Origin: Rotaria sp. Silwood1
Lineage: Eukaryota > Rotifera > Eurotatoria > Philodinida > Philodinidae
DNA: 64,000 nt
Direction: 5' to 3'
Assembly (NCBI GenBank): GCA_905250075.1
Contig: CAJNOP010000336.1
Span: 54,495-118,494 of the forward strand
The notes below the pieces were generated by a model, which saw only the letters and a program-made list of their open reading frames with translations, did not search any database and was not told the DNA's origin. Each line of letters starts with the position of its first letter. Position 1 is the stretch's first letter. Shown here piece after piece: positions 1 through 9,161 of this stretch. The position numbers and the translations under genes were made by a program.

Positions 1-818
1 CTAGCGATAGACTATGACAAATCAGTTAAATATCAATCAGCGTATAGTCTGTAACAAACATTATTCTCATGGGTACATAGAAATACATGACTATTAGAAA
101 CCATCTTAACGTTGATAGCAACATCTCCGTTCGATATATGAGCAGTGCAAATAAATGACTCGCAGGATAGATACACTCAGTCATATGTATATTTTTCATG
201 GTCCGCAAAACATTTTTACGAATATTCTATATAATATAAAAATGTTTTAAAACGAGTATTTCTTTTTTTATATAATATTTCAATAAAGGTTTTATTGGTT
301 AACAAAAGTCCTATCAATCATAAAATGTGAGATCTTTTATACTTGAGGAACATTCTGAGATGTGTTTCTTTAACATTTAAATAACTGATTTAACTAGTTT
401 TTTTTTATTTACTGGAAACAGTCATACGTTTTAGCTATGCCAAAACAAAGTCGTGATTGTCGAAGTAATCCTTCCGCTAAAGCTCTACCAAGGTCATAGA
501 AAAATTCGAAATGATCCAAAAAGATCTCAGAAGCTAATGTTATAACTACGTTAGAGAAACGTTTGTACTTCACCTTGTGTAATTGTTGAGAGAAACATGA
601 TATAGATTTATTGTTCTATTAACTATAACCTGCTTGCCTCCCTTGAAAAGAATATCAAAAGGTGTGAAAGTATAGGTGTAAATGAGAACATGAATCTTCT
701 ATCCGCTGACCCACACCTAATGTCTATATTGGTTTATCTTTTGATTGTAATTGTTCCCTAGACTGAAAGGCTAGGGTCTAGAAACGGAAATTCACCTGTG
801 TCTGTCTGTCTGTAACAC
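1..818. other. No recognisable gene
   Basis: AT-rich sequence with short chance reading frames on both strands. I see no motif, repeat or splice pattern that supports a gene here. Confidence 0.5.
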
Positions 819-1070
819 TTGGTACAAATGACCATTTTTGTGGTACAAAGTACCATAGTCGTGGTACAGGCGACCATTTATTTGACACAATTGGCCATTT
901 TCATTATACAGATGACCATTTGGATGGCTCAATTCAGTATTTTCACGGCACAATCAACCATTTCTATGGCACAGCTGACCATTATTATGGCTCAAATGAT
1001 CATGTCTGTGTCACAATTGGCCATGTCCGTATTAGAAATGGCCATTACTTTGACATAAATCACCATGTTA
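819..1070 (+). repeat. 21-bp minisatellite, open as heptad peptide repeats
   Basis: About eleven degenerate copies of a 21-bp unit, roughly ACCATTT-n-TATGGCACAA. The period is a multiple of three, so the + strand stays open from ATG at 828 to about 1058 and reads as seven-residue repeats such as MTIFVVQ, STIVVVQ, MTIWMAQ, STISMAQ, LTIIMAQ. An in-frame TAA (813-815) lies just upstream, and I see no splice sites tying it to a larger gene. It is either a plain minisatellite or a decayed repeat-protein exon; I favour the former. Confidence 0.75.
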
Positions 1071-1510
1071 GTCGTTATAATTAACTAAAGTATAAACTTT
1101 TTCATATACATTAGCATCTTTCAATATTTTTTGTGAACTATTTGAATATATGTATAGTATGTAATGTAGAAAATGTTACAAATATTAATAATTTCTCCTA
1201 AACTCATCATTATACAGAATTCATTTTTATTTAAAAATATAAGGACAACTTTGCCATCATTCCGTCAGTCTATGGCCAAGTGAATCGACATTCAATGTCG
1301 ATGAACGTTACTTGTTATTTCAATACGTCAATATCTTTAGTAAATTGTTTTCTATCATTTTCTAATGTTTGTAAAAATAATTGCTTATCTTTAAATTGTC
1401 GAAGATTATTTATTTGAGGTTAGAGATGCAAGTCGATGCCTTGATCGTCAATTATGATTCAATTTATCCTAAATTTTGTTCTCTGTCGGTGGCGGCAGCT
1501 GAATTTTGTC
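1071..1510. other. No recognisable gene
   Basis: AT-rich spacer between the 21-bp minisatellite and the first telomere-like patch. Nothing supported. Confidence 0.5.
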
Positions 1511-1513
1511 GAC

Positions 1514-1552
1514 GGTGTGGGTGTGGGTGTGGGTGGGTGTGGGGTGTGGAGT
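1514..1552 (+). repeat. Telomere-like (TGTGGG)n patch, G-rich
   Basis: Near-perfect TGTGGG/TGTGGGTGGG repeats, G-rich on the + strand. The patch abuts the left inverted terminus of the insert at 1553-1944; a G-rich patch of the same type resumes immediately after that insert. I recall TGTGGG as the telomere repeat reported for bdelloid rotifers. Confidence 0.7.
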
Positions 1553-1944
1553 CTATGGGCTTTTTTATTTCAAACTGAATTCTAAAATCAAAAAAACCGC
1601 ACCAATTTCTTCCGAATCAAACTTTTCTCGTTTGATACTACGTAGTCTCACTAAAAACCCTTAGTCCCCCCTAGTTCTGTAAAGTCCCCCCCACAAAAAG
1701 CTTAGTCCCCGCTTAGTCCCTTGTGCAGGGGACTAAAGCCTATAGTACAGAAAGCCACAAGCACACCCTCACCCCCACTCGCGCACCCACACCCGCACCA
1801 TTGGTGTGGGTGTGTGTGTGGGTCCCAGACCAACACCCACACCCTCAGTCACTCCCCCCCCCCTCACTCCTAGACTCACGTTTCAGTTTGAAATCAAGTA
1901 TTAGTTTTATTTGATAAATTCAGACTGAAATTAAATAGCCCATT
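1553..1944. mobile_element. Small TIR-bounded insert with TTAGTCCC repeats (family C, short form)
   Basis: The left end at 1553 (CTATGGGCTTTTTTATTTCA) and the reverse complement of the right end near 1944 (CAATGGGCTATTTAATTTCA) form an imperfect terminal inverted repeat of about 30 bp that continues as CTGAATT. Inside are several TTAGTCCC copies (1660-1712), a TTAGTCCC/GGGACTAA hairpin (1713-1738), a C-rich then G-rich telomere-like stretch (1750-1850) and a C homopolymer. The same terminus and the same subterminal TTGATTTCAAA motif recur at 63425-63490, so the two are related. There is no coding capacity. Confidence 0.65.
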
Positions 1945-1946
1945 GT

Positions 1947-2222
1947 ATGGGGGTGTGGGTGTAGGTGTGTGGGTGTGGGTGTGGCTGAGTGTGCGTGTGG
2001 ATGTGGGTTGTGGGTGAGAGTGTCGATGTGGGTGGATGTAGGTGTGGGTGAGTGTCGATGTGGGNNNNNNNNNNTCGATGTGGGTGGATGTAGGTGTGGG
2101 TGAGTGTCGATGTGGGTGGATATGGGTGTGAATGTAGATGAAGATACGGAACATACCCACACCCAACCTACCCACACCCCATCCACGCCCACACCCATCC
2201 ACACCCACACCCACACCCCATC
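1947..2222. repeat. Telomere-like patch, G-rich then C-rich (head to head)
   Basis: From 1947 to about 2140 the + strand carries GTGGGTGTGGG-type repeats, including three copies of a ~32-bp higher-order unit starting TCGATGTGGGTGGATG. From about 2153 to 2222 the polarity flips to CCCACACCC. Ten Ns at 2065-2074 interrupt it. Open frames across it are low-complexity reads and not genes. Confidence 0.7.
2065..2074. other. Assembly gap (10 N)
   Basis: Ten undetermined bases inside the telomere-like patch, probably a repeat-collapse gap. Confidence 0.95.
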
Positions 2223-2229
2223 GTTCAAA

Positions 2230-4975
2230 AGACTATAATCAAAAATAATTTACTTTTTAAAGCTGAAAAATCTAATTATAATCGTGCCATTATAATTGAT
2301 TTTCATTCTGATTCTAATGCTTTGTCACGGCCTTTTCTTACATGAGTTGGTTGAGTACTGAAAATTATGCGTGAACCTTTATACATGTACTTTTTTACTT
2401 GATAGTACATTTACATTAAATTTCTTTCATAATAGGAAAAGGAATACTTAACAATATTTTGTAACTTTATCGGCAAGAAAAAGAACGTTTGAATGATATT
2501 CTGTCTGTAAAAGATTCAGCCAAATAATTCGGTGAATGCGGAGGTATTATATAATCTCTATCCTAGTACTGTATATAGGCCACTCTACATTAGGACCATC
2601 ATAACAAAAAAAACGGCAGAAAACGCCGGTTTTGGTGATTTAATCGCTATATAATCTCACGATTCTCAGGCTAATAAATCGTGATAAAATCGCCGATATT
2701 GACAACATGGGTTATATTTACACCTTACACCTATACTTCAATAGTCATATCCTTGCGCCCATGTCACTGTTGCTTTATTCTTAGACCTGTACTCTATTAA
2801 GTAAATTTTCTATCAGCTGTTGTTTTTTTTTCTAATAATAGGGTAAATTTCTTTGAATGAATGAAACTTAACATCTCTGTAAAACAAATGTAAATGTATC
2901 ACTTATCGTTATGAGTACCATCTATCAATCAATTCTGAAAATTGTGAAAGAACAACTGACATATCGATCCAAAACAATTTTTTAATCAATAACTAGAAAA
3001 ACATCTATATTTTCAAATGAAATTATATGTCAAAAAGATTCCGCATTTCTTTCTTTGAGTTGCATTTAAGTTCTTTTGTGGTCTAACATTATAAATTCAT
3101 CCATAATATATAAGGGGCATAAAAGAAATAGAAACAGATGCATGCTTTTACTGTACATGGGTTTGATTACAGAAGGCACAGGAGGTAAACAATTATATGA
3201 AGAGACAAAGAAAGAAGACAATAAAAATGAAAAGTCATGGTTACTATCTGTATTCAGCACTCTTAAAATTTATCTCTACAATGCGTCTATTTAAACGGTG
3301 TAATTTTGAGTCTGATATTTCAAAATAATTTGCCCGAACGGTATCACATTTTGTATCATAGAACAGCATTTTTAATTATATTAAAAACGTGAGTATTTTA
3401 ACTTCTCTGTAAAAAAAACTCACTTTTCAATAAGAAAGTTTATATAAATGAATGTATTGTAGCTGGCTTGTAACAAATCCGTGACTTTTTAGTAGAATAG
3501 CAGTGAAAAATCCCGTTAGAATTGTGTTTACGAAATACAAAAGGCGCGTCTATCATGAACGTTTTTGATCAATATTGTTAGGTACTGTTTTAAATTGAGG
3601 AAACGCGTGCGTGATAAAAAAATGATGCGGTGAAATGGGTTACAAATAAATATCGATGCATTTGAACGTATCGAATTAAAACTGAGAAGTTTGGGCAGAA
3701 AATGTCCTATTTTATTCTCAAACTTGGCATAGAAACTCTGTATTTGAAAAACATGGCTTCATGAATGAAGATATAAATATGCCATTTCATTTAAAGATCC
3801 TCTTCTAGTCGAGAGCATTCAACCAAGAATATATATTATAAACTTCTACCTATTCATTGACAAAAATATTTTTTGATTCTCAAACGATTAGTTTACTTCA
3901 GTTTTAATTAGGGAAATGTGTTTTACCAATTAGAGTGTAGAAAAATATTTATAGAATATATGAAAAACAAACGAAGAATTTTAGGTCAATTTCAGATAAT
4001 CTAAAGAAAAACGAGGATTTTTTGTTTAAACGTGACTGATTTCGTAGCAACAAAATCCGACCGTTTTTTTTAGTTTATTATCAAAATTCACTGAAGAAAC
4101 TATGAAAACGCTTTTAAAGCTCGAATGGAATCAATAGACGCGTTTAAACACTATTATAACTGTTTGTTGTCTTCCTGGATGATTACATTTGCTTTATCAA
4201 TTTTCAATTAAAAAAAAAGCCTCATATTTGTTTATCACTGCATCGAGACTCTCTATGAAAAGAATAATTTTGGTACTTCGCATTGATAGTCGATTCAATT
4301 AGTTAAATATCAATCACAGTTGTTCACCGTCTATAGTAGACAATATTAACAAATATGTTTCTTGAAATTGTTTCTATGAAGAAAAACAAAACTTGTTTTG
4401 CATTTTGAAATAAATGATGTCATAACTGAGAAATAACATCAATATCAATAATGCTTTCTATGAGATAGAGAATTTTATTGTGTTCAAATGACGACGCTTT
4501 ATAAAACAAAACGACAGTACTAGTGAGATGAGAATAGATGTTGACATTTCATAATTCTTCATTGAGTAAATTTTCAAAACTACGGAAAATTAGAAAGAAA
4601 TTTGTTTTGCCTGATTTATTTATTTTCATTTTTGCATCTCAAGTTAAATTCTAAGAAATTAATTCGTCGTAATTCAACGTAAAGAATCTAACCAAAATCT
4701 TTTTAATGATTAGAATTAAAATATAGGATACAATGGATGTTTTTTATTGTTGAATGTTCATATTGAATTATTTGAAAAGATGTTTTTATCAAAGAAAACG
4801 TTTTGTTGAGAAATTTTAACATGAATGTATAAAAATAAAATTGTTTTTCGTGAAATTTTTAAGAGAACTGGATTCTTACAGTATGAATTAGTAAGTTCTT
4901 ATTAACAGACAGTTCAAATCACTTTTTCGAAACAATAAGCTTAGAAAATAAAATTTAATAGAAATAGTACGTAGA
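2230..4975. other. No recognisable gene
   Basis: About 2.7 kb of AT-rich DNA. The frame at 3076-3294 (+) and its antisense partner are short, lack recognisable motifs and have no supporting splice structure. No RNA gene seen. Confidence 0.5.
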
Positions 4976-4978
4976 CAT

Positions 4979-5727
4979 ATCCATGGGAAGACAATCAGAA
5001 AAAACACGACATATTTTAAAAATTCTCCTTTCTATTCCAATGTGTAGAGCTGTTTTCAATCATCATTTTCGTAGAAAAAGGTTTTGGGTTTCATTGAAAA
5101 ATGATGCACTTATAGTCAAAAAACTAGTACTGTAAAACATCTTAAAATACATTTTTTTTTGATAAAGCACCAAAAGACGTCGATTCGCTTACCTTAATAT
5201 GGCAATATTCTCAAGAAATGTACGATGATGTGTTTTGTAGAGGAATGTTTGCTCTACAAAACTTCATAGTCAATTTTTTATTAAGAGTCTGACAAGATAA
5301 TTAAATCTTAATAAATCATTGTGAATGATACTCATGACAGAAGTTACTAGTTATTTTTATGATGAATGTTACGCACAGGATTTGATCGAAGTTCAATCAT
5401 CTTCTTAGACTCGCTTAATGAAAAATTGACTATGAAGTTTTGTAGAGCAAACATTCCTCTACAAAACACATCATCGTATATTTCTTGAGAATATTGCCAT
5501 ATCGAGGTATATGAATCAACGTCTTCTGGTGCTTTATTTAAAAAAAATTGTATTTCAAGATATTTTACAGTAATTAGTTTTTTGACTATAAGTGCATCAT
5601 TTTTCAATGAAATTCAAGACATTTTTATACTAAAATGATGAGCGAAAACAGCTCTACATATTGGGATAGAAAGGAAAATTTTTAAAATATCTTGTGCCTT
5701 ATTCTGGTTGACTTCCCATGGAAGGGC
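4979..5727. mobile_element. Long fold-back (inverted repeat) with a duplicated coding-like segment
   Basis: Left arm about 4979-5295 and right arm about 5400-5727 are reverse complements with modest divergence; the ends read CCATGGGAAG and CTTCCCATGG. The spacer is about 100 bp. The right arm holds an 86-residue minus-strand frame (5347-5607); the left arm holds the same peptide on the + strand (core WQYSQE, YDDVFCRGMFALQNF) but interrupted by stops and frame changes. I do not recognise the peptide. It may be a captured gene fragment, since the two arms preserve the core almost exactly. Confidence 0.7.
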
Positions 5728-6350
5728 CCATGCAGAAATGCCGTACATATCTCTATCATTGGATTAAGAAATTTATTTTACTATGAAGAATTTTAAGAAT
5801 TGAGACTGATCTCTTTTAGGGTTAGTACAGTGATGTCTTCCATGGATATTCACCCAATCTCCATCAAGTATCAGCAAAGTAGATATTCAAAAACACGGAG
5901 AGGATAGCAGATCTGGTATGAGCACCATGGAAATACAGATGCATCTAATTACTCATAAATGATCTATAGCTTGTGTATTGTTTATACGTGAACGACTCAG
6001 ATCTCATGATACATATCCTATTCTAGTACCTAATTGACTTTGCGAAAAGATTCAGAAAGCAGATCTTATCAGATTCGTTATTTTTAGACAAACTTGGATG
6101 CTACTAGTGGCGCTGAAACCCACTGTCAATGAGTGAAAACAGAAGTCGCATCGACATCGGTTCTCTGACGAGTACCCGTATATGAATTTCATCATTTTCT
6201 TTATATGCGCAATGCTGAGGTAGTCAGCGTTTCATTTTAAATATATTTTACAAGTCAAGTAGTTAGTAAAACAACGATCTTAGTGTTAACCATTCAAGCT
6301 AAGGTGTGCATGCCACTCATAAAGAAATCTTTTTAATAGCTACCATCAAG
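5728..6350. other. No recognisable gene
   Basis: Spacer between two fold-backs; nothing supported. Confidence 0.45.
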
Positions 6351-6354
6351 AATA

Positions 6355-7145
6355 TACTGTGCTGGACAAAAATATACGAGCAGACAATTTTTTTCCTGCG
6401 TTATTATTTTATAACCTTGAGCTTTTCTAATTGTTAGTAGTTTATCGTCTAGAGATAGTTGTGCTACATCTGAAACTGAAGTGAAATTTGCTGATTTAGA
6501 ATGTGTGAGCTGAGAAAATGCATTTTAATATAAATTTGTATCTGTTAGATTTCTCAAGAAATACTCCAATCTTACTTAGATTTTTGGTCCTATAATTAAA
6601 AATAGACACGATATTACTTTTTCTACAATTTCAAGAGATAGAACACACTTTTTGCCAATACATAAGCTACTCTCGGAGCCTAAGAATCATTCCATTAGAA
6701 AGAAAACACCAATTCAATAAACGATAAGATTGCTGATATCGAAAATAGCTTCAAATTGTCTATTGCTAGAATTTAAATTTTAAAGTTAGCGTTCCTTTTC
6801 TGATGGAATGATTCTTAGGTTTCGAGAATTGCTCATTTTGTGACAAAAAGTATCTCCTATCTCGCGAAAATATCCAAAACAAAACAAGCGCAAGTCTATT
6901 TTGATTTTTACGACTAAAACTCTAAAGTAGACTAGAACACCTTTTGGGTTTTTCAAAAGATACTAATATTTGTACAATCGCGATTTCTGAAGCCTACCAT
7001 GCATAATGAGCAAATCTCACTTCAGATTGGAATTACGCCGCACAACAGAATGCGTATTTCTATGCACATAGATTACTATCAATAAGAAAAAAATCATGAC
7101 TTACAAGAAAGGATTGTCTGGTCTTATATTTTTCGCAGAAATGTA
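6355..7145. mobile_element. Fold-back / mariner-like MITE remnant
   Basis: Long imperfect inverted repeat. Left arm landmarks: CTGTGCTGGACAAAAATATA (6358), TGAAGTGAAATTTGCT (6478), CCTAAGAATCATTCCAT (6679). Reverse-complement counterparts lie at 6804-6830, about 7010-7030 and 7115-7140. Arms are roughly 350-400 bp with almost no spacer. The left terminus resembles Tc1/mariner ends (known family feature), but the right end is degraded and there is no transposase, so it is at most a non-autonomous derivative. Confidence 0.65.
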
Positions 7146-7823
7146 GGTCTTTCGACTCAAACTCACTCATGCCAACCTCAATAAAAAAACGTGAACTAAG
7201 TGTGCGAAAACGAGTTTTGAGTTATACATCATATCCTATTAATTCATATATCCGGAGCAATATTCTGTAGTTGTTGTCATTCATTGTATAATTATATGGA
7301 GAATAGATAGAACAAGTCTAGTTTTTTTATGCCTGGTATCAATCTCACAAATCACATCGGATCGGTCAGTATACTGACTTGACTGACCGGCTTAAAATCG
7401 ACGCATTCTAGCTATGATGTGATGTTGATAGTGTGAAAAAATAAATCATAGAATTGTTTATACGGAAAATCTTGACCTTTCGTTTTGTAAAGTTTCTTCT
7501 CTGGAGATTTCATAGCACATTCAATGTACGATCTTAATCAGGATCAATCGGAAGGTTACATGGACCTCGATGAGTAACGAAGGGGAGTAGAAAAATTTTA
7601 AATGTTATATATCTGCAGAGCAGTCTGTTCAATCTATAATGAATCGAAATAGGAATAGAACACACCCATTGAATCCGATCTTAGATCAGCAAAATATTTT
7701 CTGGATTTTAGAATTGATATCATCTTCATTGTACAAAAAAGCAAAACTTAGAAATAGAGCGAAGAGCCCAACTACATTCTTAATAAATAATAAAATTAAG
7801 TTGCTTGAATAATTTTGTTAATT
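7146..7823. other. Intergenic, upstream of the deaminase gene
   Basis: AT-rich spacer without recognisable genes or clear promoter motif. It must contain the promoter of the + strand deaminase gene that starts at 7824. Confidence 0.4.
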
Positions 7824-8351
7824 ATGAGTGAAATCAATCAAATCGAAGAAGCTAAACCAACTGGTAACAATCCAACGCATGATCAGATGATGCGCCATTT
7901 GCGTCGTGCTAATCAAATTGCAAAACGTGCATTGCAGTTTGGTCATCATCCATTTGGCTGTATACTTGTTGCATCTGATAATGAAACCATATTGATGGAA
8001 CAGGGTAATATTGATACAGTTAATCACGCTGAATCAACGCTTGCTCGAATGGCTTGTACAAATTTTTCATCAGAATATCTTTGGCGTTGCACACTTTATA
8101 CGACATTTGAACCCTGTGCTATGTGTGCTGCTACTTTATATTGGGCCAATATTGGACAAATCGTTTTTGGTGCTACTGAGAAACGTTTACTCGAACTCAC
8201 TGGTAGTAATGAAAACAATCCAACACTGGATATTCCGTGCCGTTATGTATTTCAACATGGTCAAAAAAAAATTGAAGTATGGGGTCCTTTTCCTGAACTG
8301 GAAAACGAATTCATCGAATTACATAGAGGATTTTGGAAAATAAGCAAATAG
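7824..8351 (+). CDS. Zinc-dependent nucleoside/guanine-type deaminase (CDA superfamily)
   Basis: Intronless 175-residue protein. I chose ATG 7824 because the frame upstream begins only with TTG. Cytidine-deaminase-fold zinc site: HAE (H68, catalytic E70) and PCAMC (C98, C101), preceded by HHPFG at 41-45 and followed by a conserved tail containing LLELTG, CRYVF and GPFPELE. The family hydrolytically deaminates nucleobases, nucleosides or tRNA adenosine. The ELTG/GPFPELE tail matches my memory of stand-alone 'nucleoside deaminase' proteins of alphaproteobacteria and fungi more than metazoan ADAT2; the substrate is not determinable. No signal peptide, so probably cytosolic. The lack of introns beside intron-rich neighbours is compatible with lateral acquisition, common in bdelloids, but does not prove it. 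Complete and apparently functional. Confidence 0.88.
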   Translation: MSEINQIEEAKPTGNNPTHDQMMRHLRRANQIAKRALQFGHHPFGCILVASDNETILMEQGNIDTVNHAESTLARMACTNFSSEYLWRCTLYTTFEPCAMCAATLYWANIGQIVFGATEKRLLELTGSNENNPTLDIPCRYVFQHGQKKIEVWGPFPELENEFIELHRGFWKISK

Positions 8352-8976
8352 TTGCTTTTCTGTTTCGTAGTTTATTCCTTGAGAAAATTGAAGAATGTTT
8401 ATTTTTTAATTCAATGTTTTAATTATGCTTTTATTAGATCATTATTATTGATAAAAAAAGACGAAAAAGGTGAAATTATGCATTATTCATTATGCTGAAC
8501 CGTACAATTTACTTCTGTTCCTTTTTTTTTAGTTGTTAGAGAGAAAAAAGAGTAAAGAATTTCAAATGAATATCTCTCAACAAATATGCATGTGAATTCA
8601 TCTAGTTGATAAACATGAACGAGGGGTGTCCGAGGACTGACATTTGTGAATTCTCTCAATTCCTAAAAACACCAGCTAAAAGCGACATATTCCTCGAGGA
8701 ACTGAGAACTGACCCTCAAGCACTTCATGCGACCTCCTCGGTTCCTCATCGATTCCATCTCGTGAATAAATCACAATTCATTGCAACGACAGTTCCCAAA
8801 CCACGATACCTTCTCATTTTCTTCCGTGGCAATCGACCACCAACAATCCCTCAGATAAGGAATCGAGGAAATAACTAGAACTAACCGTCAATACCGATCG
8901 GGGGAACTGACACCAACATTAGCCATCATCATTCAAATCCCATAAGAAGGACACAGAAAACAACAATTACCACAGA
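8352..8976. other. Intergenic; unassigned open frame
   Basis: A frame at 8606-8878 (+, 90 residues) lies in DNA slightly richer in GC than its surroundings but has no motif I recognise. I treat it as unassigned. No B-box or zinc-finger exon for the downstream coiled-coil gene is visible here. Confidence 0.4.
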
Positions 8977-9148
8977 AGGGTGTTGGTGTGGGTGTGTGAG
9001 TATGGATGTAAAAGTTGTTTTTCTCTTCACCCACTCCCACGTCTACAGCCACAGCCACAGCCACACCCCACAGCCACACCCCACCCACACCCCACACCCA
9101 AACCCCCACACCCACCCCCACACCCACACCACCCACACCCACACCCTG
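8977..9148. repeat. Telomere-like fold-back patch next to a truncated gene
   Basis: G-rich GTGTTGGTGTGGGTGTG at about 8978-9000, a short spacer, then C-rich CCACACCC/CAGCCACA repeats from about 9029 to 9147. It ends 14 bp before the splice acceptor of the coiled-coil exon, where upstream exons of that gene should be. Confidence 0.7.
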
Positions 9149-9161
9149 AATAAATAATTAG

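Noticed and set aside
1514..2222. True chromosome end
   Set aside because: Repeats are short, degenerate, flip polarity, and unique sequence continues on both sides.
1894..2228. Two ~100-residue minus-strand frames rich in Thr, Pro and His
   Set aside because: They read through telomere-like CCCACA repeats and a run of Ns; composition is that of the repeat.
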